A stretch of 64,000 nt of DNA from Prinia subflava. Lineage: Eukaryota; Chordata; Aves; Passeriformes; Cisticolidae. Both the position numbers and the translations under genes were made by a program. Positions 15,101 through 32,130 of this stretch are shown piece by piece; the stretch's first letter is position 1, and each line of letters begins with the position of its first letter. The notes beneath the pieces are model-generated. The model had not been told where the DNA came from, did no database searches, and was given only the letters and a program-made list of their open reading frames with translations. The stretch lies in contig NC_086283.1 in NCBI RefSeq assembly GCF_021018805.1, positions 9,127,162-9,191,161 of the forward strand, read 5' to 3'.

Positions 15101-16368
15101 CAGGAACTGTCTGTTCTTCAGGATTTTTTCCTTAAAGAAACTGCTTTAAACTTTTCTTAATTGAATGCTGGGGTTCTTTTCTTTGCAGTGATGAACTTGA
15201 ACTAAAAGAGGAACTCAAGAAATGGAAAGAAAGAGCACTAAAATGGAGAGAACGATCCTTAAGAGAAACTACTCGAGAGACGGTACCGAAGTCTCCTAAG
15301 AAAGCAGCGTCATATTTCTTTAAAGAGCAAATGCCTTCACCTTCCAAGGAAACTGTTTCTCAGGACATAGTGACTCAGGACCTACCAAAGCCTCTGCCTC
15401 TGACTTGTCCAACGAATTTCTTTGATAATTCCAACTTGGGTGTGCTAACAGGTATGTAACACAGTAGTAGTGTCCTATAAGATTTGAAGATGCAAAATGT
15501 AAGGGATGGCCTGAGATCTGAAACTTGCATGATAACAGTTTTCCTGAGTGGTTTGTCATCTGACTGTTGAAAAGCTGACCATCTGAGCTGTGAAGCTTCT
15601 GTATGCTCTACAGAATCAAAACACCAAAATGAATCCTTCACCCAATGAAGACCATACAAACTTTTTTTTTTTCCTTTTCTGCAGTGGAAGTAGGGATGAG
15701 TGACTTTTAAAAGTGAATCAGCAAAATATTGTTACTAGATAGCTGGTGCTTTAAAATGTTTTGCTTTTTAACTTTACATTGGTTAAGCACAAATTTCTGG
15801 TAAAACTATATAAAGTTAACTGCTGGTTGACTTTTTAATGAAGTTTTTCAAGATGGTAGACTTTAGGTTTTGATGTTGGATCTGCTACTCTGCCTGGCTC
15901 CAGCTGCAATAATAGCTGTTTTGATAACTTCTGTTCCTCAGCCTCACTTCAAATTTCTTATATCTAGCCTGCCGACTTTTAGTGACCTTCTGCCCTCATA
16001 TTTCTCACAGCTTTCAGAAGGCCCCAGCAGGCATGTTGAAGAGTAGCCAGTTTTTGAGGTATTAGTAGCAGAACTTCCAGAAAGAACATGACTCCATAGC
16101 TGGCTTTGTGACGGCCAACTTGGTAATTGCAGAGCTTTCCTCACAACACACAGCTCCTCAGAGGGAAGCTTTCACAGCTGATGTACAAAACACTAATGAA
16201 GGTTAAATCACTGTATTCTTTGCTGCTTGTCTAACTGAGAAAGGCTTTAACGTTCTTGTCTTATGTACAGATACACGATCTGCAGGCACAGAGTCCACAG
16301 AAGAACATCTTAAGCGCTTGTTTGGGACTTCAGACAAAGATAAAGCCCCTGATTGTAGCACCCAATAA
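1..16368 (+). CDS. CENPE: CENPE, centromere-associated protein E (kinesin-7), C-terminal part; 5' end outside window
   Basis: Nineteen exons join into one open frame of 1,225 codons plus stop, with no frameshift. Exons: 1-162, 955-1266, 1451-1609, 2090-2299, 2843-3136, 3243-3401, 4184-4426, 5294-5494, 5570-5716, 8272-8484, 9697-9906, 10407-10616, 11704-11925, 12568-12771, 13351-13463, 13964-14061, 14621-14780, 15189-15451, 16271-16368. CENPE is a plus-end-directed kinesin of the outer kinetochore that moves chromosomes to the metaphase plate; its motor lies upstream of this window. The visible part is Glu/Lys/Gln/Leu-rich heptad coiled coil up to the exon ending at 14780, then a basic Ser/Pro tail. 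Recognition rests on the [11 protein letters not shown] segment in the 14621 exon, the [11 protein letters not shown] segment in the 15189 exon, the terminal CaaX box, and BDH2 and SLC9B2 as next neighbours. Introns show AG acceptors and GT donors. Exact ends at a few acceptors (9697, 10407) could shift by a codon. Confidence 0.95.
955..1266 (+). CDS. CENPE: CENPE exon 2 in window, coiled-coil module A1
   Basis: 104 codons, phase 0 at both ends, [10 protein letters not shown] to IEDTVSM. The acceptor follows a pyrimidine tract ending in aaag; the donor is gtatga. It resembles the exon at 2843 (ELRENL-KLNEMEQ here, LLREEL-KLHEMEE there), so the two look like copies. An alternative acceptor a few bases downstream would break the phase. 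Confidence 0.88.
1451..1609 (+). CDS. CENPE: CENPE exon 3 in window, coiled-coil module B1 (159 bp)
   Basis: 53 codons, phase 0/0, [12 protein letters not shown] to IKELQMR, donor gtaaaa. It has the same length as the exon at 3243 and the shared pattern DLR/ELR-T--SL--------KL/EL--SISEKE-Q, which marks an exon duplication. Confidence 0.88.
2090..2299 (+). CDS. CENPE: CENPE exon 4 in window, coiled-coil module C1
   Basis: 70 codons, phase 0/0, [11 protein letters not shown] to EECWEGTL. Acceptor tttttttactag, donor gtaatt. Heptad-type coiled coil, related in pattern to the exons at 4184 and 5294. Confidence 0.87.
2843..3136 (+). CDS. CENPE: CENPE exon 5 in window, module A2 with an acidic run
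   Basis: 98 codons, phase 0/0, [11 protein letters not shown] to LQETISK, donor gtaata. It contains a short acidic run ([10 protein letters not shown]) coded by a gat repeat near 3040-3060, which could vary in length between individuals. Similar to the exon at 955. Confidence 0.88.
3243..3401 (+). CDS. CENPE: CENPE exon 6 in window, module B2 (159 bp)
   Basis: 53 codons, phase 0/0, [12 protein letters not shown] to TDELQQK, donor gtcaga. Copy of the 1451 exon by length and pattern (SISEKE-Q in both). Confidence 0.88.
4184..4426 (+). CDS. CENPE: CENPE exon 7 in window, module C2
   Basis: 81 codons, phase 0/0, [12 protein letters not shown] to KDSLTSK. Strong acceptor ttttttctttgcag, donor gtgagg. 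Shares LTE-L--VS-E---LLAE with the next exon. Confidence 0.9.
5294..5494 (+). CDS. CENPE: CENPE exon 8 in window, module C3
   Basis: 67 codons, phase 0/0, [12 protein letters not shown] to QRNSEL, donor gtgagt. A further copy of the C module. Confidence 0.9.
5570..5716 (+). CDS. CENPE: CENPE exon 9 in window
   Basis: 49 codons, phase 0/0, [12 protein letters not shown] to KEKTLKIK. Only a 75-bp intron separates it from the previous exon. Donor gtaagc. Confidence 0.9.
5981..6780 (-). mobile_element. CR1 LINE 3' end, minus strand, 5'-truncated
   Basis: Begins with atcatagaatcatttaggtt, the reverse complement of the conserved CR1 3' terminus, and continues with typical CR1 sequence (gttggaaaagacctt; tctccaggctaaacacccc; ttctctggacactccccagc). 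It lies within a CENPE intron in antisense. The inner end is diffuse, so about 6780 is an estimate. Confidence 0.85.
6955..7290 (+). mobile_element. Possible old LTR end followed by a Lys-type primer-site-like sequence
   Basis: At about 7265 the sequence reads gcattgtcaca, then tc, then tggcacccaaacaagaa. An LTR ending in CA followed after two bases by TGG is the usual border of an LTR and a primer-binding site, and this one loosely resembles a tRNA-Lys site. A-rich sequence follows. No second LTR or coding remnant was recognised, so this may be chance. Confidence 0.25.
8272..8484 (+). CDS. CENPE: CENPE exon 10 in window
   Basis: 71 codons, phase 0/0, [13 protein letters not shown] to FQKLLTKLK; acceptor cttgcatttag, donor gtatca. 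The segment around [11 protein letters not shown] is less coil-like and may be a hinge. Confidence 0.9.
9697..9906 (+). CDS. CENPE: CENPE exon 11 in window
   Basis: 70 codons, phase 0/0, [13 protein letters not shown] to FHLDAE, acceptor tgcaacag, donor gtaata. The start has a weaker pyrimidine tract than its neighbours, so the first few codons are less certain. Confidence 0.82.
10407..10616 (+). CDS. CENPE: CENPE exon 12 in window
   Basis: 70 codons, phase 0/0, [13 protein letters not shown] to FWSPKVK, donor gtaaaa. The acceptor is ttttttttaaag; an AG two bases later would break the frame. Confidence 0.87.
11704..11925 (+). CDS. CENPE: CENPE exon 13 in window
   Basis: 74 codons, phase 0/0, [12 protein letters not shown] to AAEQDKK, acceptor tgattttcag, donor gtaacc. 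A Gly/Ser/Pro break ([12 protein letters not shown]) interrupts the coiled coil. Confidence 0.92.
12568..12771 (+). CDS. CENPE: CENPE exon 14 in window
   Basis: 68 codons, phase 0/0, [12 protein letters not shown] to TEKQSLQ, acceptor tctcaatag, donor gtatga. The last of the run of exons whose borders all fall between codons. Confidence 0.9.
13351..13463 (+). CDS. CENPE: CENPE exon 15 in window
   Basis: 113 bp, phase 0 in and phase 2 out, [13 protein letters not shown] to SNSFEV plus two bases; acceptor attttattttcag, donor gtaagt. Confidence 0.92.
13964..14061 (+). CDS. CENPE: CENPE exon 16 in window
   Basis: 98 bp. Joins the previous exon through a split Lys codon, then [14 protein letters not shown] to HQEQDIT plus one base. 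Donor gtaaat. Confidence 0.92.
14621..14780 (+). CDS. CENPE: CENPE exon 17 in window, conserved CGGGSGIVQ segment
   Basis: 160 bp, split Val codon, [10 protein letters not shown], then [13 protein letters not shown] followed by [14 protein letters not shown]. As I recall it, this Gly-rich segment is conserved in CENP-E proteins and is the best gene identifier in the window. Donor gtaagt. Confidence 0.95.
15189..15451 (+). CDS. CENPE: CENPE exon 18 in window, basic Ser/Pro tail
   Basis: 263 bp. Acidic/basic start [16 protein letters not shown], then KSPKKAAS, a match to the CDK1 site pattern S-P-x-K, then [12 protein letters not shown]. In CENP-E the tail carries a microtubule-binding region and mitotic phosphorylation sites; here that role is inferred from position and composition. 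Donor gtatgt. Confidence 0.94.
16271..16368 (+). CDS. CENPE: CENPE terminal exon with CaaX box CSTQ and stop
   Basis: The acceptor ttatgtacag leads into 98 bp coding [18 protein letters not shown] to APDCSTQ and stop taa (16366-16368). The last four residues fit a CaaX prenylation box; human CENP-E also ends in a farnesylated Cys-x-x-Gln. The stop codon overlaps an AATAAA (16364-16369). Confidence 0.94.
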
Positions 16369-17047
16369 AGATGTTCTTTCAAAAGCTCCTCTTACAGTGG
16401 CCACAGCCAGGATCTGCATATACAAAAGAAAATTGCTTCAGGTTAAAAAGCATCAGCATGTTCCATCTTTGCTGTCTTGGAGTTTCTACTTCCCACAACT
16501 GAGAAAGCTGGAATATGAGGACAAAAATGGAAAACCAGATGATGCACCACAATTTGCTAATCTGCTGGTGTTCTACTTTGGAGTTTTGATGTGCATTTTT
16601 TTAATGGCAAAGAGAAGCTAATGAATGTATTGAAGAAAAAAATGGAGAAAGGAATGGATCACAAACCAGTCTACTGTGAAACATCTCAGTCTCAAACTTT
16701 ACACTGTCATTCCTAAAACAGCCCTTTTTTGGGGTGTTGGTATTTTTATCTTCAGAGTGCTGTTGACTTGACAAGAAATATACTTTTTCTTTCTTAGTAT
16801 GTGGTTTTTATACCATGTTTTCTTTAAGCCAACAGAAACTGCATTTCACCACAATCTTGACCTCTTCGGACACTGAAACTGAAGTTACTGATCTTCTGTT
16901 TGTAAAGCACACAATCAAGGGCTCTTTCTAAACTTCTTAAAAGTTCCTGCAGATCACCCAATTATGGTACCATGAGTAACTTTGAATTTTGCATCATTTT
17001 TCAATATACCTGTCTGAAGTTGTGTATGGGACTTTTTAAATAGTAAG
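16369..17047 (+). other. CENPE: CENPE 3' UTR up to the solo LTR
   Basis: Unique AT-rich sequence after the stop. I find no AATAAA or ATTAAA between 16370 and 17047 (only an AATATA near 17003); the first canonical signal after the stop is inside the adjoining LTR at about 17093. A 121-aa open frame at 16256-16621 is out of frame with CENPE. Confidence 0.6.
17043..17047. repeat. Target site duplication GTAAG of the solo LTR (left copy)
   Basis: Matches 17755-17759 on the other side of the LTR. Confidence 0.8.
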
Positions 17048-17754
17048 TGTGATAAATGCCAATCACTTCCTTTTTGAAATTTATGAAATTTTAATAAAGA
17101 ATAAAAATTGGTTACAAAAATTAATACAATAATAAAAGTTTAAAAAGGTTTTCAGAGACAGGACAAATAATGAGACAAATAAGAGCAAAGAAGGTAGCCC
17201 GGGTCTACCGTCCCCCCTCCCTCTCAGACAAAGGCTGTGAAGGAGAAGGGCCTCCTTCGGGAGGAATGTCCCCTTTTTGAAGACCAAAATTTCAAAATTA
17301 TGCAATCTTTATCTTAAGACAGACCCGTTTGCCCAGAGTCCCCCTTCTAATCCTGGGTGTCCAGGAGTTGGGCTTGACCAGGTGGTTCGTGTGGATTCAG
17401 TCTGGGTTGACCAGGTGGCTTCTGTGGATGCAGGGAGATATGCATCTTGTCTTCTGAAAGTCCTAAGGGGGGGTTCTCTTCTTCTTGTTGTAACTGTTAT
17501 CTCTGTTGAGAAACACCTCTGGGCCTCTCCCTTTTTGTTGTTTTTTTTTGTTTTGTTTTGGTTTTTTTTTTTTTTTTTTCTTCTTGAGCTAAAGAAAATA
17601 TCTTACACACAATTCTTTTATTACTAAAACTTAATGCTAAAAATTACATTTACTATATTATTCAAATGTCAATACAGCATAACTTTTCTACCTAGCATTA
17701 TTGTATATAGTAAATATCTGCATAGAGCCACACACACAACAAGCCTTTTTCACA
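17048..17754 (-). mobile_element. Solo LTR of the same ERV family as the 34-42 kb provirus
   Basis: On the + strand it starts tgtgataaatgccaatcac and ends gcctttttcaca, the same ends as the two proviral LTRs, so in sense (minus strand) it runs TGTGA...TCACA. It is flanked by a 5-bp direct repeat GTAAG (17043-17047 and 17755-17759) with no internal region: a solo LTR left by LTR-LTR recombination. The two ends (about 17048-17275 and 17560-17754) resemble the proviral LTRs; the middle does not, and it holds an imperfect 33-bp direct repeat (17374-17436) and a T-rich tract (17525-17580). It is 63 bp longer than the proviral LTR. On the + strand it offers aataaagaataaa at about 17093, usable by CENPE. 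Confidence 0.9.
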
Positions 17755-17989
17755 GTAAGCAATGGACTTAACACTCTTCTGCCTCAAATGAGATCACTGG
17801 GGCAAGAGGGACTCTCTTATTAACCTACTTATCTGCATTTTTTATGTTTTATATAAGAAGTTTTGACTGTGGTGGCACAGGTTTTGCTTCTTTATAAAAT
17901 AACTTTTATGTGAGTTTTCTCTACAATGATTTGTTCTATGTACCCCCATTTTACCTTACCACTGTTTTGCCCCTGGAATTCCCCTAGTC

Positions 17990-18485
17990 ACAGTTAACTG
18001 TCAGTCCCTTCTCCCTCCTTCCCTGGAGCCTGCCTGTCACCTGGGGCCCTGCCTTAGGACTAGAAAGTTCTGGGAGTGGTAGGCCAGGTCCAGAGGAGGT
18101 CCCTTTCTCTCCCTTGTGTTTGGTCCTCCCAATCCGCGCCCAGGCTCATCCCTGTTCCTCACCACCCCTGGCACCTCCCCTCAATAAAAGAGGCTGTCAC
18201 AGAGCTGGGAGCGGCTCGGCCTGAGCAGTTGCTAGGTGGTGAGGAGGGTATTTTGGGTCTCCAATAAACTCTTTGGATTTACTTGGCTGGCTCCTCCCGT
18301 TATTCCTCCGCCACTGTCTGCCAGTGACCAGCGTGTTCTCCACACTGTTGGAACCAAGAGCCACAGGATGGGCTCGGCCTGCGCTGCCTGCCAGCCGTGC
18401 CTGCTGTCTGCCGTGGTGCCTGAGCCGGCAGGTCAGGAACTGTGCTCCTAGAGGCATCGCAACACCCAACAATAAAGTTTCATTA
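17990..18485 (+). mobile_element. GC-rich LTR-like sequence (unassigned)
   Basis: An island of GC-rich sequence in AT-rich surroundings, holding tcaataaaagaggctg (about 18182), ccaataaactctttgg (about 18260) and a final aacaataaagtttc (about 18469). Paired AATAAA signals followed by a GC-rich stretch look like the R-U5 part of an avian retroviral LTR on the + strand. I could not fix TG...CA ends or a target duplication. A processed 3' end of some transcript is the alternative. Confidence 0.35.
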
Positions 18486-19269
18486 AATGTGTAAAATGGG
18501 TTTTGCTGTTCACTTGTGCTATGATCCAGGGATACTGATTACAACATTCAGTGGCTAAATGTTACCAAATTACTATCTTCTATATTGACTTCATCATTTC
18601 CATCATTATTTTGCTTATTGTTTCTGTCCTCTATAACCTTCTGCAGCAGTTACTTGTGAAAAAATTTCCTGTTGTCAGATTTTTATTATGTCTTTGAGTC
18701 TGTCAAAAGTGGTTGAAGTCTAAAACATAGATCCTCCTCCTTTTCCTCCCCTCCATGCCATTCACTGCCAACTAAATAGAAATAGGGCACTCTGAACCTG
18801 AGATTAACTCCATTAAGGATGAAATCATCATCGTGAGATGAGAAAGTCATGCCTAAGAAACCTGCATCAAAAGCATCATCCTTATTTTAGAGGAATAAAT
18901 CTCTCAGTGATTAGGTCCTCTTTGGGTCACCAAAACTGACAAGCAAAAGGCTTGTCAAAAATACTGAGATGTTCCTGAGCATTCAGCAGTCTCTTGAATT
19001 GGGGGAGTCACACAAGGATTTTTTACCTGATGGAGGTGATACTTTAATAAAGAACCAACCTTCTATTTAGTTTGAACTGCTCAAAACTGCCAACCACTGT
19101 ACCTGCTAGGAAGCTGCAAGGATTTAACTCAATCTCTGGCCTGGAATGTGTTTTGGGAAGCTTTTAAGGGCACGACAAGCCAAAAATATACAGGTTCTAA
19201 ATAGCATTACAGAGTTGGGCACTGCAATGTCTAGAGCCACAGGTATTTATTTTCTGACAAGGATAAATG

Positions 19270-19512
19270 CAAAGTGCTGGTGTGTTTGTGGTGGGAGTTT
19301 TTTGGGTGTTTTTTTGGGGTTGTTTGTTTTATGTTGGTTGGAAGTTTTTTGGTTTTTTTGGTTTGGTTTTGGTTTTTTGGGGTTTTTTTTTTGGTTGTGG
19401 GGTTTTTTTTGTTGTGGTTTTTTTGATTTTTTGGTTTGGTTGTGGGTTTTTTGGGTGGGTTTTTTTTGGTTTTTTGGGGGTTTTTTTTGTGTTTGGGTTT
19501 TTTTTCAGTTTG
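19270..19512. repeat. T/G-rich low-complexity tract
   Basis: About 240 bp composed almost only of T and G on the + strand, with many runs of three to five G separated by T runs. Open frames across it code only F, G, V, W and L and are composition artefacts. Runs of G at this spacing could form G-quadruplexes. Confidence 0.85.
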
Positions 19513-20381
19513 GTTTGTTACTTTTTATATTTCCCACTATGATTAAAGAGATTTCCCTTGGCTACCAGCATTTTGGTGTTCTAATAAATGAATTAGACTG
19601 ACTTATTTTTCTTCCAGAATTGGGAAAGAAGGTGTATATATAGATCTACCTCTTCCATATGCAATTTCCAGTGGTTTGGTTTGGGTTTTTTTTATTATTA
19701 TTACTTGATTGGAACTAGATTTGGTCATTTTTTCTGGTGATTGAACTAAAAAAAGCAGAAATCAATTGTAACAGGTCTGTGGCTGAATTCGGGTGGCAAA
19801 AGCTTAGGAGCAGAAGAATACATGCTTTTAGCAAATTAAGTCATTAAAATTTCGTTTACTGGGGAGCTGATTTAGAAAGCTTTAAAAGCTATCATAGTTC
19901 AGCAAAAAGAGAGGATAAACTGAACTTCCGTGTATGTGTGTCTCAGTTTATCCACAGAAGTGGCTTTTCTGAGAACAAACTAACTGAAGTTTAGGTAGGA
20001 CACCAAATTCTTAATAATCTGATCACGTAGTTTTAAGTCTGGTGTGAGCTTATAGCTAAATTAGTTTGTCCTAAAATTTTTCAGTCTAATGTTAATTCTG
20101 CTTTAACATATGCAAGTTAAAATACTAGAAACAAAATATGCATTGGTAAATCACCAGTTTAACAACAACAACAACAAAAATCATGTAAGTTTTGTCCTGG
20201 TTTGGAATTTAATAGTTTATACTGCAAAAAAACATTGCTTGGAAAAACATGGTTGTGGCGTTTTGGTGGGAATCCTACTGATCTCTTGAATTCCCATTGT
20301 AAGAGAGTCAGCTAATGCTGGTGATACTTTAGTGTCATTTCCTGTGCAGGAGAAAAATCACCCTTTTTTAAAATCCCGAGT

Positions 20382-20397
20382 TTCACTAGATGGCAGC
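20382..20397 (+). promoter_or_regulatory. CTCF-like site upstream of BDH2
   Basis: ttcactagatggcagc fits the CTCF core pattern NCCASYAGRKGGCRSY at 15 of 16 positions. It lies about 55 bp upstream of a ZNF143-like site. Confidence 0.55.
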
Positions 20398-20450
20398 ATC
20401 TCAGTGTTTCAACAGGAAATTACGTTCGTATAGAGAAACTTAGCAGTTGG

Positions 20451-20469
20451 ACTACAAATCCCAACAAGC
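20451..20469 (+). promoter_or_regulatory. ZNF143/SBS-like promoter motif
   Basis: actacaaatcccaacaagc matches the ZNF143 (Staf-binding) promoter motif ACTACAATTCCCAGCATGC at 16 of 19 positions. Such motifs sit close to the start site of TATA-less housekeeping promoters, and a splice donor follows within 100 bp. Confidence 0.5.
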
Positions 20470-20474
20470 ACAGT

Positions 20475-20551
20475 TAAAAAAAAAAAAACCCTGTAGAACT
20501 TCCTTTCATACAAGGGTCAGTAAATATAACAAAGCTGTTTGAGATCTCTTG
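20475..20551 (+). other. BDH2: Probable non-coding first exon of BDH2
   Basis: Just downstream of the CTCF-like and ZNF143-like motifs a consensus donor appears (tctcttg then gtgagtgac, border 20551/20552). The next good acceptor in front of the BDH2 start codon is at 21914, so a short leader exon would splice to 21915. The 5' border is a guess; transcript data would decide. Confidence 0.45.
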
Positions 20552-21923
20552 GTGAGTGACTATATTAATATTTCTTTGCAAATGCTTCATAGAATCGGTA
20601 TGACAAACGTTCATTAAACCTGATTGTTAGACTGATAAATGTATTTATAATGCGTTTTGCTTCCCACGTGTTAAGGTGTTTTGGGGAAGTACTTAAACTG
20701 ATCCAGGTAGCTTTTGGAAAGAAAATAATATTTCCATTATGTTGCTTCAGAGGCCTAATTTGTTGAATCTGTAACCTTCAAGAAAACAGTTTTGCTGCAA
20801 CTTTTGTCAGGAAAACCATCTAACAAAAAAGAATTTCTGATTCAAATAAGAGAAAAGAATAATCGATTCAAAAAGTAAAGTACGACACTAAATTTGACTC
20901 AGTAACCAAAGTCACGGCATGGATTTGAGCATCTCTAGAGGACAGCATTGGCTGTTAACACAGGGAAGATTATGGCACCATTATTTTAGTTTCCCAGTTA
21001 AGTACTTGGTGTGTTGGATTTATGTGTATATTTAAAGACTTTGTTCTTATGACACCTTTCTATACTCATATCTACATAGACAAAGTTGCTTGGAGGATTA
21101 TGAAAATGCAAGGGTTTTGCTTATGGGGAACCCAATTAACAAACTCCAGATACTACACTGTGACTAGAACTCAGTAACCTCATTTTTAGGAAGTCCTTTG
21201 ATACTTGGCATTTGTTTTTACTTGTTTGTCTGCATTTTTGCATGCTGTATTTCATCAAAACTAACGCAGCACGTGAACAGGGCTGTCTTTTGTCTTTTGG
21301 CTGCTCCATCCAGACTACGGTAGCAGCTCCTAGAGGTTCTCTACTGCCCCAAGCATGGTCAGTGTTCCTTGAGAACAGGGAACAAGAGGCAAGACTGGCA
21401 GCTTCACTCCTCCTGCTTCATTGGGGCTGGAAGATTCCCAAGATAACTGAGGGCAGATACCAAGGCCAGGGCATTGTATGGAATTCACAGCAGTCTAGGA
21501 AGTTGAAGCGTTTGCAGTTTGAGAGAAACAAGACAGACCTGCTTTCTGAGAATACCATGGAGATTGGAAACATTAGATTACAAACTACTGTACTGCAGTT
21601 TCAGCTGGGCTTTTTTTTGCCTGTTGAAGAAAAAAATCCAATTTCTGTTATAATGAAACTTAACTTCTGAGCTCAAATGCCTTTTGTATCCTTGAGGTCC
21701 TTATGTATAAGTGAAAAAAACCCCAAGGTTGAGGCAGCCCGGCCTCTCAGAACCCTGGATAAGTGAGGGTCACACGGCAGCCAAACAGGACAATTGTGAT
21801 TGCAGAGATACACCCTGGATCATGTCTAATTTTGGGAATATATTTGCATCTGATCCCCAGGGGTGGTGTTGGTTTATCTTTGTTAAATTTCTGTGCCATG
21901 TTGTGCCTGCACAGGTCAGCACC

Positions 21924-31352
<9,429 letters not shown>

Positions 31353-32130
31353 TTGACTCTACCTGCAAATGGAAATTCGTACTATGATGGGCAAAAAATG
31401 AGGATGGTGTTTCTTGCAAACATTAAGATCATGCATGTGATGTCTTTCCAAACAAATTTGCTGCTATCTCTCTCTAGATTGATCTTACTGATTAACTTTT
31501 CCTTAAATAGAGTAACACTGAAGTAAAACATACTTCAGGTGGCTTCAATTTATGGCAACTCCAAAAATATGAAAGAAGAGCAGGTTAATGTTTAAGATTT
31601 CAGGAGGCCAAAAATGTTATTTATGTTACAAAATCTGAGTCGTGTTTTAAGCAAAATCTGAGTGAAAGGAATTAACTATTATCTTTATTCTCCTCTTACA
31701 AGGTATTTGGAAATTAATACAATTAAATTTTCATGTAAAGGAAACTCTATGTAAGGGCAGTACTCTAGCAGGTATGGATGAGGGCATATGTAAGGGGGAT
31801 TCTCAAATCCGTGACTGGTTCTTCATGAATATGCTTGACTTGCAGCACAAAAGCAAAAGGAGTGGATTTTACCACTCTAGATAGAGCAAATATATTCCTC
31901 TCCAAAATTATGTACTAATACTGGACAAATTAAGAGTAAAATCTGTTGCTAGGTGCTACACTTTGGTGCTCTACACCTTATTCTCAAGTACCAATACAGT
32001 TCATACTAAAGCACAAGGCAAAATTTCTCTGAAAAGGACTGTTTCTACATGAGTATGTGCTGATGTTTTTTATTGTGATAGCACATGGTAGCTTTGATTC
32101 ATTAAATAAAAACCTATTGTTGTCAAGTTT
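31353..32130 (+). terminator. BDH2: BDH2 3' UTR with poly(A) signal at 32105
   Basis: attaaataaaaacc at 32101-32114 carries overlapping ATTAAA and AATAAA, followed by a GT-rich ttgttgtcaagttt, the usual cleavage context. It gives a 3' UTR of about 0.77 kb. I looked for an iron-responsive element and saw no CAGTG loop. Confidence 0.75.

Larger units (their letters stand above)
163..16270 (+). other. CENPE: CENPE introns
   Basis: Introns fill the space between the listed exons. The largest are 5717-8271 (holding a CR1 copy and a possible old LTR/primer-site remnant), 8485-9696, 10617-11703, 163-954, 4427-5293, 15452-16270, 13464-13963 and 14062-14620. Apart from the listed repeats I see only AT-rich unique sequence. 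Short open frames inside them have neither splice context nor family features. Confidence 0.75.
17760..20381. other. Intergenic region between CENPE and BDH2
   Basis: Besides the LTR-like patch and the T/G tract I see no gene. The rest is AT-rich unique sequence. Confidence 0.6.

Noticed and set aside
16256..16621. 121-aa open frame across the CENPE terminal exon
   Set aside because: It is out of frame with the exon entering from the acceptor at 16270; the CENPE frame gives the CaaX end and stop, and this one shows no family feature.
19146..19601. 151-aa frame rich in Phe, Gly, Trp
   Set aside because: Translation of the T/G low-complexity tract.
31353..32110. Iron-responsive element in the BDH2 3' UTR, as proposed for mammals
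   Set aside because: No CAGTG loop was found on the + strand; only a CAGTA near 31760.
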